Shown here: piece after piece, positions 1 to 9,981 of the stretch
How the letters are laid out: each line of letters starts with the position of its first letter
How positions within the stretch are numbered: the stretch's first letter is position 1
Source of the DNA: Sesamia nonagrioides
Lineage: Eukaryota > Arthropoda > Insecta > Lepidoptera > Noctuidae
Assembly: GCA_017933935.1 (NCBI GenBank)
Contig: JADWQK010001878.1
Coordinates: 62,001 to 126,000 of the forward strand
DNA length: 64,000 nt
Direction: 5' to 3'
The notes under the pieces: generated by a model
What the model saw: the letters and a program-made list of their open reading frames with translations, nothing else
Told to the model about the DNA's origin: nothing
Databases searched by the model: none
Position numbers and translations under genes: made by a program

Positions 1-594
1 AAAGAAATGAATAAAATTATTAGAAAATAAATTATATTTTTCTAGTTATTTTTTTTTCTCTTATCACCCTTACAATAGAAATTTCTCCTGTATCCTGGGT
101 TCATTTACAAACATATAAACTGACATACACAAATATCCAAAGATTTAAAGATCTACTTATGACAGCCGGGACCATGGCGAGGGTCCTAGGACCCTGGTTT
201 GCTATTACAATAGTATCAGAATGATCGATCAGTGATCTACTAATGATCGATTATGACAAGTTTCGTAACCTTTTACCAAAATAGCGTGATTATGACTTTC
301 CAGTGGTTAATCACTGACACTTCACTCTATATATTATTAATAAATGTTCAAATTAAGTTGTAGTTTCTAGAAAATAATTTCTACTTACGGGTTTTTTAAT
401 ATTAGCAATACGGCAATGTTATTCTATTACCATTCCATTACAAGGTGACTGACCGGATTGATCGATCATTATGAGTTTAGCAGATTACGAACTTTTTTAA
501 CATAATGACAATGGAATCATGTTGGAATGACAAATTTATAAAAATAGCAGACTAGGGCCTCTGATTGATCGATTTGTCCTTCAGTTATTATTTA
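1..594. other. AT-rich non-coding stretch with SINE-like scrap
   Basis: No coding potential is visible. Positions 65-125 contain ATTTCTCCTGTATC followed by GGGTTCATTTACAAACATATA, which closely matches 4915-4960, so a short fragment of the same retroposon sits here. Several TGATCGAT motifs recur at about 222-245, 460 and 563-572. Nothing else is recognised. Confidence 0.5.
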
Positions 595-1034
595 CTAGCT
601 GTTGCCCGCGACTGCGTCCGCGTGGACTTCAGTTTACAGCGCGCGGTGGTTCCCGTTTCCGTGGGAATGCTAAGATAAATGCCTACATTACTGCAAGGTT
701 TCCTCAAAATCCAATAAGTAGTTTTTGCCAAAGCCGTAGACCGTTCCGAAAAAAATTAAAAGGGCTCAGTTGATTTAAATAAGCGCCTGATAAAATAATA
801 AGAGCAATATGTATGTACGTCCGCGTTCGTTCCCGTTTTTGCAAGATTTTTTGTTACGTATATGTCCGCTATGACCAATACGTATTGGTCATAGCGGGAT
901 GTTATATAGCCTAGGTCCTTTCTCAGGATTTAGACTATATCTGTGTATCAAATTTCATTACAATAGGTTCAGTTTTGGCGTGAAAGCCGGGCAGACAGAC
1001 AGAGATACTTCCGCATTTATAATAATAGTATGGA
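595..1034 (-). mobile_element. Helitron-like non-autonomous element
   Basis: On the minus strand the sequence runs from a CATACTATT-type start and ends in GGGCAACAGCTAG directly before T, i.e. a CTAG 3' end inserted next to a T as Helitrons do. The internal text (a ...CCCGCGACTGCGTCCGCG block, a ...TCCTTTCTCAGGATTTAGA block and a GACAGACAGAGA block) is a very common lepidopteran repeat. There is no protein. A perfect 32-bp palindrome lies inside. Confidence 0.55.
866..897. repeat. perfect spacerless 32-bp palindrome
   Basis: CCGCTATGACCAATAC is followed immediately by its exact reverse complement. There is no spacer and no mismatch. It lies inside the Helitron-like repeat and is not part of the usual text of that family as I know it. 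Confidence 0.9.
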
Positions 1035-1262
1035 TTTATACAGGTCTACTGCTGGACAAAGGCCTTCCCCAAAGATTTCATTGCTTTTGCATGGGGGGGG
1101 GGTTGCCATAATCCCCACGCTTGGCAGGAGGTGGCTTGGGGATCGCAGTAATTTGATATGCTACAGGAGAAGCGCTGCTGCCCGCTTCCCTGGTGAGAGG
1201 TTCCTTACGACACCCACGGGAGGATATGGGTTGGTACTATTCTAAGCCCGGTACTACATGAG
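1035..1262 (-). mobile_element. degenerate retroposon 3' fragment
   Basis: Begins with CTACTGCTGGACAAAGGCC, the reverse complement of the terminal WTSIG-like coding segment and tail of lepidopteran RTE elements and their SINEs. It then runs through a GC-rich stretch with CCCACGGGAGGATATGGGTT. No intact reading frame. The small ORFs here are incidental. Confidence 0.4.
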
Positions 1263-1685
1263 AGCCCCACATTACTGTAATAAAAAATACCATGATTATA
1301 TACTTACGCTCACAGAATAACACTGATTATTTTGGTAATAGAGATAATACAGTAAAACAAATAGAAAATATTTTAAAATCATTATTATATATTTTTACTT
1401 AAATGGGAAGTGTTCACAAATATTCGTATTGTCAGTAGGTTTTAAACGATATTAATGGGAGCAATTTCAATGTTTAAAGGGAAAATAACAGTAGTATAAT
1501 ATTTATAATTCAAGGGCAGTACCTAATTCAGAATTAATAGATGCTGGTTTTCATAAAATTGGCAGGAAATAAAAACTATGTGTTTGATGTATTTATGATG
1601 TAATTTGGAGGTATTTGTACTCCATTTGCGGTAGCATTTGACAGAAATTAAAAAGAGTAAAAAGGATGTGTAATAAAAGTACTTC
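1263..1685. other. AT-rich stretch, nothing recognised
   Basis: Low-complexity A/T sequence without an ORF, hairpin or repeat family I can identify. Confidence 0.5.
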
Positions 1686-1689
1686 TTCC

Positions 1690-1880
1690 TCTTCTTCTTC
1701 AGCCTATAGAGGTCTATTGCTGGACAAAGGCCTCCACAAGGCTTTCCACGATAACCAGTCTTGTGCTACCCGCATCTTTCGGCTTCCCGCAACCTTACCA
1801 GGTCATCGGTCCTCCTTGTTCTTATTTGGGCCTTCCTTAGGTCTTTCAGTATTGTCTTGCGTGGCCGTGGCTCAAAATAA
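1690..1880 (-). mobile_element. RTE-clade LINE 3' fragment
   Basis: Read on the minus strand this is the extreme C-terminal coding end of an RTE LINE, ending in TCCAGCAATAGACCTCTATAG with a TTC-rich (GAA on the minus strand) tail at 1683-1700. It matches the longer, better preserved copy at 45297-45795 (shared GGCTTTCCACG and CTTGTGCT). Heavily decayed. Confidence 0.55.
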
Positions 1881-2009
1881 AAATGGGCGATGGAAAGAGC
1901 TATGCGCGATAGAATCAAATAAAAGTACAATGAATGTATTATTATTTTAATTTGTTACAGTTAAGATCGATGCCGAATTTATTATAATCAATTTTTATAA
2001 CAACTGTTA

Positions 2010-2012
<3 letters not shown>

Positions 2013-2059
<47 letters not shown>

Positions 2060-2545
2060 GCTGTGGGAATGCCTTTACGCACCGTACCCCGAAGAGCGTG
2101 TGTGGGACTCGCCCAGCCGAAGCCGGGAATACCCACTAAACCCACAGCGGCACAACGACATCGCCTGAGTGGCGGGGTCATGGGAAAATGGCACAGCCTA
2201 ACTACCAATCCCCCGCCGGCGGGCCCACAGTGGTCCCTCCACTCCACAGGGAGGGGCCGAGGGGCCGGGCTTCCTCTTAGCCCCACTCGTTTGCCCGGAG
2301 GCAAACGGGGCCCCCAGCTCCTCTCAATGAGGAGACCGGGTTGCCCGACGGTGACCCAAAGTTCGGGTCACGTCAGCCACATCGAGTGGTGGCCAACCCG
2401 CCGCACGTGTGACCGCCGAAGCGATCCCCGCATCTGGTTTTGGTCCGCGCCGGTAAACCGGTAACCCCCATATCTGGGGGCCGTTCCCCTATCCGCCACC
2501 TGGGGACGCGTCCGATGGCAGGCCAGAAACTGCGCACGGAAGACT
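2013..2545 (-). mobile_element. non-LTR retrotransposon 3' end with poly(A)
   Basis: A 40+ nt T-run at 2015-2057 is the poly(A) tail of a minus-strand retroelement. The following ~490 bp are strikingly GC-rich compared with the AT-rich surroundings, as expected for the 3' UTR of an R1/I-group LINE. ORFs of 133 and 82 codons in this stretch are on opposite strands, overlap and resemble no protein, so I treat them as incidental to high GC. No clear target-site duplication. Confidence 0.55.
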
Positions 2546-2811
2546 TAAATCAACCCATGTGAACTATCTATCATCTAAATTTACAAGGCTTTTAATCAAT
2601 TAAATTATTTGGATTTTACGTGAGTTACTAGTGTCAATCTTAACAACTTAAAACTATTAGAGGTGCTGCTCAGACACTGGAAAGCTTTACATTTCACTAT
2701 AAGTCTACCAAATCTAAAATATTTCCTAATAAGTTCATGCGTTGCGACAACTGAGTATTTTTAATTTTGCTGGGTTTTAATGGTTTCCGCCAAAATACGT
2801 AGTTAAGAAAC
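2546..2811. other. AT-rich stretch, nothing recognised
   Basis: No ORF or identifiable repeat. Confidence 0.4.
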
Positions 2812-2960
2812 CGTAGCCCTGGCCGTCGCACAGACAAGTAAAGAAACACGGGTGGGTTTTAGTCGGTAAAAGTCTTCATACACGCCCTTCTTCTCCGCCC
2901 AGAGCGGGAGAAGTCATTTGATGATTAATAAAAACAAAAAAAAAAAAAAAAAAAAAATAC
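2812..2960 (+). mobile_element. R1-type LINE 3' UTR with poly(A)
   Basis: Contains the recurrent R1 tail of this window: CCCTGGC...CACAG, AACACGGGTGGGTTTTAGTC, GTAAAAGTC, CGCCCAGAGCGGGAGAAGTC and a TTTGATGATT end, followed by an A-run of about 20. Only the last ~150 bp of the element are present (5' truncation). Confidence 0.7.
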
Positions 2961-3029
2961 GTAACTGTCTTTGTTGGCCATCCACGTGTCGATACATGTG
3001 AATGCTATCTTACTTGCTTTTTTCCGATT

Positions 3030-3600
3030 TTCCTCATATTGTTCCCTGAACTGACCTTTGTCTTCATCATCAGCTCCACAATGACAGTCACAACCTATCT
3101 AGATGTAAGGTTCTTATCAATACAAATTAATCAAGCACGAACATAACGTAGCTGCCGTGAATCGTTGAGGAGTTCCCTCGACTGGCTTTAGGCTCCATCA
3201 TCAAATCTACTGCAGACTTTCATTATAACCCATATGGATGCAAAGTTCTCATTAATATAAATGAATTGAGTCCAAACACAAGGTTACTACTGTAAATCGT
3301 TTAGGAGTTCCCTGAACTGACCTTTGTCTTCATCATCAGCTCCCTAATGACAGTCACCACCCATATAGGTGTAAACACAATAAATTATTCAAGTACAAAC
3401 AAGAGGTTGCTGCTGTGAATCGTTGAGGAGTTCCCTCACCTGTCTGCCGGTTCCATCATCAGATCTACTCCAAACCCTTATTAAATTGTAGTACTTTAAA
3501 ATACCTAAAGAAAAACCTTACAAATGTACTAGCCGCCCCTAGAATTTTTGAAAGTTCCCCTTGATTTCTCTGGTCTTTCACCATCAAACCCTGATGTCCT
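3030..3600. repeat. tandem array with ~130-bp units
   Basis: Units start with GTTCCCTGAACTGACC or GTTCCCTC at 3041, 3172, 3307 and 3430 (spacing 131, 135, 123), with a fifth diverged start near 3551. Units 1 and 3 share CTGAACTGACCTTTGTCTTC and units 2 and 4 share GAGGAGTTCCCTC, so the array has a dimeric, higher-order A-B-A-B arrangement. It is non-coding. Confidence 0.75.
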
Positions 3601-3760
3601 TATCATGGGACCACCTTGGGAATGTCTTCTTTCCAAAAAAAAAAAGAATTATCAAAATTGGTTCATAAACGACGAAGTTATGCGCGAACAAACATAAAAA
3701 AACATATATACCTATCGTCGAATTTAGTAACCTCCTCCTTTTTGAGGTTGGTTAATAATA
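3601..3760. mobile_element. end of a lepidopteran retroposon-like repeat
   Basis: Includes GTTCATAAACGACGAAGTTAT and AACCTCCTCCTTTTTGAGGT. The latter is the reverse complement of the GACTTCAAAAAGGAGGAGGTT terminus seen at 55071-55090. Together with the preceding array this may be one repeat family whose body is tandemly amplified. Confidence 0.45.
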
Positions 3761-4089
3761 AAATAATAAATGACGCTTAGTATGAACTGAAATTGGCCGT
3801 TTTTACCGTAAATTCATCTGAATTATCTAAATGACCATTTACGGGCATTATTTTTGTGATCATGTAAAAATATAATCGTTTTAGATAAATAGCTTTTACT
3901 TCTAATAGTCTCATTATTAGAAAATACCTATCTGGATAAGATTCCATTTGACAAATCATTCTAATGTTTTATCAGGACAGACTAATTCGTTTACACTCAG
4001 GTCGTTGTCTTATGCCCTACGCCCTACACCCGGACGCACATTATTTTGAGAATGATTGTTATTAATAAAACGTAACGAAAAGACAACCA
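3761..4089. other. AT-rich stretch, nothing recognised
   Basis: Small ORFs of 60-90 codons on the minus strand lack homology cues. I see no real gene. Confidence 0.4.
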
Positions 4090-4605
4090 CCTATCGGTGG
4101 CGATCTCTCGCGTCCAAACGTGGTCCAGGCCATGGTCCGGAGCGAGAGTGCATGGTAGGGCATTACCTCCTTCTGCGAAGCAGTGATGCCAGCAAAGGAG
4201 TAGGCGGAGCTTGTGAGAGAGTGGGAATCCCAGCGTCCTCTTAATTCTAGCCGCCGCAGGAGACGCCCTGATCTGGGACAACATCAGACTACCGGCCATC
4301 CTAGACGAGGCCTTGCGGGCGGTGAGCAGTGGGCACCTCGCAGCTTAGTAAGGACCAGGCCCGAGTCGACTGCATGTTGTGTTTCACGCGCACCTCAAAG
4401 AGATGTCAGCACATCGTGACGGGGTCCACGAAGAACGATGTCTCCTGGGTCAGGGTTGGTTAAAAAAAAACCGTGGCCCTGGCACACAGGCAAGTGAACG
4501 AACACGGGTGGGTTTAATTCAGTAAAAGTCTAACACGCCCTTCCATATCGCCCAGAGCAGAAGAGGTCAGGTTTGATGATTTCCCATCCAAAAGTAAACA
4601 AAAGG
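4090..4605 (+). mobile_element. R1-type LINE 3' end (truncated)
   Basis: C-terminal coding remnant with the arginine-rich SRRRR-like end (GCCGCCGCAGGAGACGCC), then the R1 3' UTR: CACATCGTGACGGGGTCCACG, AACACGGGTGGGTTTAATTC, GTAAAAGTC and a CATTTGATGATTT-type end. The same layout appears at 11995, 17397 and 31500. Frames are broken. Known R1 ORF2 proteins end this way after the CCHC knuckle. Confidence 0.65.
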
Positions 4606-4654
4606 CAACCACACGCCTCATAATTTTAATTTGAGAGAATTGATGAAAGAAAAC

Positions 4655-4875
4655 AACATTGATTTAAACCCAACAACACGACCAACGATGCTGCGCCAGA
4701 GGGAGATTGATCTGGAGACCCTCCACGATGAAACTCTCGACACAACAACTTTTGGCGCATCGTACCCGGCACACATCGCAACACACAACACAACTGCTCA
4801 GACCCGTCCTCCGTACTGTTTCACCAGACATCATGCCGGAACACGACGAATTGCTCCGCAATGTCAAACTATGGG
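4655..4875 (-). mobile_element. composite SINE-like repeat, copy a (head only)
   Basis: Minus-strand copy of the head also found at 39185, 39777, 40380, 48189 and 51311. Key strings on the plus strand are CTGCGCCAGAGGGAGATTGA, GGCGCATCGTACCCGGCACA and CAGACATCATGCCGGAACAC. The 5' end and the LINE-derived tail are missing here. Confidence 0.7.
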
Positions 4876-4904
4876 TATTTTTTTTTTGGTGATAAATAAC
4901 ATTA

Positions 4905-5040
4905 CCCCGCAAGAGGAATTTCTCCTGTATCGTGGGTGCATTTACAAACTTATACATTCATACACGCGAACAGCCAAACCCGGAACAACTACTCGTCCAT
5001 AACTAATAGTCAATAGCTTAACCACTGCACCAATAGCTAG
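4905..5040. mobile_element. tRNA-type SINE fragment
   Basis: Contains GAGGAATTTCTCCTGTATCG and GGGTGCATTTACAAAC, then a region resembling the reverse complement of a tRNA-like head (TTAACCACTGCACC). A shorter relative is at 65-125. No intact promoter boxes. Confidence 0.4.
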
Positions 5041-5098
5041 TTGCAGGGTAAACTCTGCTTGTTAAAAGACGGAGTTTCTTGCCCGTTCTTCTCCATAG
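5041..5098 (+). mobile_element. LINE 3' tail, left part (interrupted)
   Basis: CTCTGCTTG...GACGGAGTTTCTTGCCCG ends at CCATAGGTAC and continues after the 1.9-kb insertion at 7012 with CTACTCTTTGGAATGGGCGA. The continuity across the insertion defines the pre-insertion site as CCATAGGTACCTACTC. Confidence 0.55.
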
Positions 5099-5102
5099 GT
5101 AC

Positions 5103-7007
5103 AGTCAAGACCAAAAGTCGAGTTACAATCTCACAGAACTATGGCCAAGCAATACTAGTTGTAGTTACGACCTTCTTCTATAATAAAGTTTGATACACAC
5201 TTATACAGTTTGACAACTTGCTGCCCGCTTATGATTGTTAGGTACTACTTACTAATTTCAACGCTCACAGTAAGTGTTTAAATAGCCTAGTGGTTCTCGT
5301 CTTGATAGGCGTTCAAGGTGGATCGAGTTCAAATCTAATAACTTACAAAATATTTTTGAAATGTTTATTGGTGAGTTATGAATGCTGACAACAAAAATAT
5401 GTAAAAATACCGATCCGCAACTTAACGATGATACTTTATTTTAAGATTTTTTCTATATTAGAGTCATTATAAAAAGATGACGGTAAATTTGAAACAAACT
5501 GAACAAAAAATATTCCACTACCTACAATAACTATTATTAACTACAATAACTCAAATAATATTACTTAGCTGTTGTTGGTTGGTGAACATATAGTTACGAG
5601 TTCGTGTTATTAGTTTTACTTTTTTAATCAATATGCAGGCATATGCAGCAATATATCTCAAATATCATAATATGAAACCGGCTTTTGTGTAAGTTGTTTT
5701 TTATTATTATTTGGGTAAGGTGCAAACCAATCTCTTGTTGAAAGTGTGTAATAAATTTGTTATTGTTTTAGAGAAATACTGTAAGCCAAAGTCAAGAGGT
5801 TGGAGGACGAAGGTGGCTTATGTGTCGAGACAAGTGGAACGAAACAACAATATTTATCGTTGAATAAACCTTTGAATCTTGCGAAGAAGAGAGGTTGCAT
5901 TTGTGGTTTAAAAATAAACTGGCGATACTGGTGGAGACTTATCGAGCTAAACAAAAAAAAACAATTTATAACAATCACAGTGCAGAAGTGTCCTACAAAG
6001 TGTTTTAAATATATGTCATTATATATCGTAATAACGGACTCTAAACCAACTCGTAAAGTAATTTAGCTAAGTGACAGTAATATGTTCGGTTGGCTTAATG
6101 GCTAACAGATGTCGCCTTTTGCAATATCAATACAAATTTCTTTTGGTAAATTATAAAAACAATAATTTCGGAATTCGATAAGAAATAAGTTCGTTTACTT
6201 TTGAACTAAGAAAGCGCTTGAAGATTATAATCTCATGCCTTCAAACTCCGAAAAAAGGCACTGCAGGATGGCATGCTATACACGCAAAAAAATTGTAAAT
6301 ATAATAAGCACTGTTTTGTGTTCTAAGTATAGATTATTTTATGATTGTAGTAATATTCAGGTTAAGCTTCAATCCTCTATTCTTTAAGAAAATGAATAAT
6401 TAAGCTATAACCTCTTTAATGATAACATGTAATACTATAACTTTCATATCTAAAAACCAAAAATGTTTTTTTATATTTTTTACCATAATAATATCATAAG
6501 TTTGTCAAGGATTACTTATATATACGAATATTACAATGCTGCCATTTCAACGTTTGTTTCATTTATTAGTATAAGTATATCTATACCGAATAATATATAA
6601 CTTTATAATATATTGCATTATATTATTTATTATATTACATCTTTAATAAACTAAAACATATAATAAAAACCTATTTTGGTATAAATATTCAGTAAATTTT
6701 CCTATTCGTTTAAATGTTATTTGCAAACATTTTTATTTTAAAATACAAATCAGTTATCATAATTTTAAATTATATGAAACAACAAAAAGTTTTGCCGTTA
6801 TTAAGGATCGAACCCACAATCGCTCGCTTATGATAGACCATTGTTAAGTGCGGCCGCTAACTTAACTTCAAATGAAGTAACGAAATTTTGCATTACTTTA
6901 AAGAAAGATGAAGACTGCGATAATAAAAATAATGCGTTAGTGTGCGTGGCCAGTTTAGCGCAGGCGACAGTAGTCTTTAAGGTGGGAATGGACTTCTACA
7001 GCTGATT
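5103..7007 (+). mobile_element. 1.9-kb unclassified element at GTAC, copy A
   Basis: A 1905-bp element flanked on both sides by GTAC. It starts AGTCAAGACCAAAAGTCGAG and ends GAAGTC-free in this orientation as TTCTACAGCTGATT. Including GTAC, the two ends form only a very short imperfect inverted repeat (GTACAGTCA versus GTACAATCA). It carries tRNA-like promoter motifs: an A-box-like TAGCCTAGTGG near 5288, a second TGGCTTAATGG near 6094 and a minus-strand GGTTCGATCC near 6805. The central ORFs (5800-6066 plus strand and 5760-5978 minus strand) have counterparts in copy B but match no transposase I know. A near-identical inverted copy is at 20251-23329 and a truncated one at 62362. Confidence 0.75.
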
Positions 7008-7011
7008 GTAC

Positions 7012-7125
7012 CTACTCTTTGGAATGGGCGACTAGCTTCATCTTACTGACTGACGGACCTTCTAACAATTCAAAAGTGCCTGTACTGGTTTATTTGAAAT
7101 AAATGCTTTGATTTTGATTTCTTGA
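7012..7125 (+). mobile_element. LINE 3' tail, right part
   Basis: Resumes the interrupted LINE tail and finishes GAAATAAATGCTTTGATTTT, a typical Jockey/RTE-type terminus in moths. Confidence 0.55.
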
Positions 7126-7233
7126 GAGATGTAGAATCCGTGTGACGTCAGTATAATGCGTTGTTCAAATCACATGTGACATTTGTAGGTATGTAACTAT
7201 GTACCGCTACACAGCACATGCGGTTTCTCTGTA

Positions 7234-7419
7234 TCTATACTAATATATAAAGCTGAAGAGTTTGTTTGTTTGTGCGCGCTAATCTCAGGAATTACTGGAA
7301 CGATATGAAAAATTTTTTTTGGCGTTGGATAGCCCATTAATACAGGAAGGCTTTAGGCTAGACCATTAGGAGCGGAGCATAAGTAATTCCACGCGAACGA
7401 AGTCGCTGACAGCTGCTAG
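7234..7419 (+). mobile_element. Helitron-like non-autonomous element, 186 bp
   Basis: Starts TCTATACTAATATATAAAGC after an A and ends GACAGCTGCTAG before a T, which fits the Helitron rule (5' TC, 3' CTRR, insertion between A and T). The same family recurs at 60355-60556 with matching ends. No coding capacity. Confidence 0.65.
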
Positions 7420-7518
7420 TTTTTTATAATACTGAGTGGAGCGACTCCTTTTGAAGTTATGGGCAATGATAATTTAATTTAAAGTTTTATTCTGTTTACA
7501 CCCAAGAACTGTAGCAAA

Positions 7519-7734
7519 ATGTCAGATAAAAAAATCTTAAAAAAGGGTGTTGAATCTAAAGTGTTGATCTTTGATATCGGAAGTCAGTCGCAATATCGAC
7601 AAAACAAATTAAGGCACGGCTTTCAGGTATTATTTACAAGATATTACAAAAATATACGTACGGTATTACAATATAGGTTATATGAATTTGGAACACGTGC
7701 GTTAGCATATGGCAAAAATCGGCTTACTAAATGA
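7519..7734 (+). CDS. hypothetical 71-codon ORF, doubtful
   Basis: The ORF begins with MSDKKILKKGVE and is Lys/Arg/Tyr-rich. I recognise no domain, signal peptide or splice context. Its last codons lie in the left arm of a hairpin (7717-7768), which argues for an accidental frame. Listed only because the surrounding 600 bp has no other explanation. Confidence 0.1.
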   Translation: MSDKKILKKGVESKVLIFDIGSQSQYRQNKLRHGFQVLFTRYYKNIRTVLQYRLYEFGTRALAYGKNRLTK

Positions 7735-7768
7735 GCTGCCTGATGGGAGCTCATTTAGTAAGCTGATT
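7717..7768. repeat. hairpin, ~18-bp arms
   Basis: GGCTTACTAAATGAGCT is followed by a 10-nt loop and AGCTCATTTAGTAAGCT. It could be a MITE core or a foldback remnant. Confidence 0.7.
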
Positions 7769-8063
7769 TCTGAAAGAAGTATGTCGTTCGATATTTTCCT
7801 TAAAAATTAACCAAACATCATGCGAAGACATAAAAACACAAAAACACGACATAAACTTTATTTTTTCAAACATGTATTTTACGAATAAAAATATTTATTA
7901 CAAATATAATGAAAATATCCCAAGGAATGTTTAGAGTATGAATATCGGTGGCTATTAGTGGAGTCGAAGATGACGTTTATTAGATCTTTAAGGAAGAAAA
8001 AGACGTTGCACCGACTCACAGTGAATTGGAATAAGTTGATCTTGAATGATGATAATATTGTTT
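7769..8063. other. 3' flank of the DUF1091 pseudogene
   Basis: AT-rich. On the minus strand an AATAAA lies near 7889-7894, about 170 bp past the pseudogene stop, and is a possible old poly(A) signal. Otherwise nothing is seen. Confidence 0.35.
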
Positions 8064-9037
8064 CTAGTTTTTATTAATTTTGCCCGTTTTTATTTCCATA
8101 TCAATCCATCCTCGAGCTACTATACTTTTCATATCACCTTCGATTTTTGATACGTTGCAGTAGATACGGCCTTTGTTGAATGGAAAGCCTTTCGGTACAT
8201 ATGGGATCGTCATGTTAATCATATCATATACACCCTACAAAAATAATTAAGTCAAAATCAAATCATTTGTACTCAATCAATTTTTAAAAATGCCTTTTGG
8301 CACTTCCAAGAGGCATTTTTAAAAGTAACTGTCAAAGTGTGAGTCGTATTTGCGGACTACGCAATCAATATGGACGACAGTAGGTCAATCTACCCGAAGC
8401 TGTCAAATATTCCCAACAAATCTTGATAGTCCAAGATCCCAGAGCAATCAGACGTAACTTATTTTCACATGGATGAAACCTTAGGTTCGTAGTAGTGCCT
8501 CATGTACTTAGAATACCTGTGTGTTTGTGGAACTTGCCGAGTGACACCTGAACAGGTACCAGGTGAGAAAGGTAACTAAAAATTAGAGGGTTTTTACTTA
8601 AATTCTGATGGCTGATATTTATATATATTATGTATAATATTATACTAAACTAGTATCATAAAGTGTCAGACACTTTTCATTGACCAAAACTTTTGTCAGA
8701 CGCTTTAAAGCTCCATAAAAAATAAATGAACTTTACTTATTTTCACATGTCTGACTTTTACATATGTTATAGAGGTAACTACTACAAAGTTATATTTCAT
8801 CAGTCAGACAAATTTGACTGACCAAACATCCCTTAAGACACACATACACACTTTAATTTTCCGTCTTCCATGGTTTTTTCACTATCACAAATTACTTAAT
8901 ATCAGTAAAAACAGGGTTCGAAAATATCCGATATTTATAATAAATATCAAAATATCGGATATTTATGATATACATATATCCGATATATATCCAAAATCGG
9001 ATATATATCCGATATTTATATCCATTTCTTAATACTG

Positions 9038-9167
9038 CCATTTTATTATCTTATTACTACCTATACGATTGCCACAGGTACATGAATGATATTGTAATAA
9101 ATTGATAATAATAAACTGTCATGTACCTGTGGCAATCGTATAGGTAGTAATAAGATATTAAAATGGG
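9038..9167. repeat. hairpin, 48-bp arms
   Basis: The left arm runs CCATTTTATTATCTTATTAC...GGTACATGA and the right arm TCATGTACC...AAAATGG, with about one mismatch and a 33-nt AT-rich loop. It lies inside the nested hAT-like element. Confidence 0.85.
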
Positions 9168-9172
9168 ATAAT

Positions 9173-9243
9173 AAGATAGTTATTTTTAGTTGATTTTTGT
9201 GAACTATAAGAGTTCACAAAAATCAACTAAAAATAACTATCTT
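9173..9243. repeat. perfect hairpin, 33-bp arms
   Basis: AAGATAGTTATTTTTAGTTG... to GTGAACT, a 5-nt loop ATAAG, then the exact reverse complement. It abuts the preceding hairpin. Confidence 0.9.
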
Positions 9244-9593
9244 TTTCTGAGAAAACAAAGTCTATAAATATTAGGGAAACAAAATTAAAATATCTTAAAA
9301 ATCCTAATATTTGTACTTAGTCGAGTTATAATCAAATAACAAATTAGTCTTTTTCTAGTCAGCTAGAACTGTCAAATCGCCTGTTGACATTCCTAAAGGA
9401 TTAACACTACACTTCACTTTTAAGGAGTAGGGATGTTTGCAGATGATAGAATTGAAAATTATTTTGGCTCTTTTACGTTACACTATTACTATTGATTGCA
9501 GAACCCTATAGAATATGCCAGCAGCGCGTCGGTAAAAGCACTTAGATGCAACATACTATAAATTTTGATATATATCACAAAAATGGCTTTATA

Positions 9594-9981
9594 CAGTATG
9601 TTAACTAACAGAGGGCGTTCCCGTTAACCCGAAATAGTATAGCATACATACATTCTAAAAAAAATATTTCCATTCGAAAACAAAATGTTTTAAAATTTTT
9701 TCCAATATGAAAATATTCAATAAAAATTTTAAATTGACATGTAAAAGAAACATACTGTACACGCGAACATGAAAGACGGCAACGTCGCAATTTATTTATA
9801 CATGACGACTACTATTTTGATTTAAAACAGGAGGTTTCAAATTTATTTCCAATTAGAATTTTTTTTTATTCGGATTTTTTTATGCTTATTTTTCTATGCT
9901 GATATTTTTATTTTAATCTATTAATGATATACTCGTATATTAACGAGTTTAAGGGAACGCCCTCTGTTATTTAACATACTG
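9594..9981. mobile_element. TA-flanked MITE (mariner-like), innermost layer
   Basis: Starts CAGTATGTTAACTAACAGAG and ends with the reverse complement CTCTGTTATTTAACATACTG, flanked by TA on both sides. TIRs are about 30 bp, extending through GGGCGTTCCC. No ORF of note. It is nested in the hAT-like element, which is nested in the long-TIR element. Confidence 0.75.

Noticed and set aside
2056..2464. Overlapping ORFs of 133 and 82 codons on opposite strands
   Set aside because: They sit in a GC-rich retrotransposon 3' UTR next to a poly(A) tract. Long chance frames are expected there and no protein motif is seen.
3041..3480. Regularly spaced repeats as a CRISPR array
   Set aside because: Units are ~130 bp, diverged along their whole length, with no short conserved repeat/spacer structure, in a eukaryotic context.
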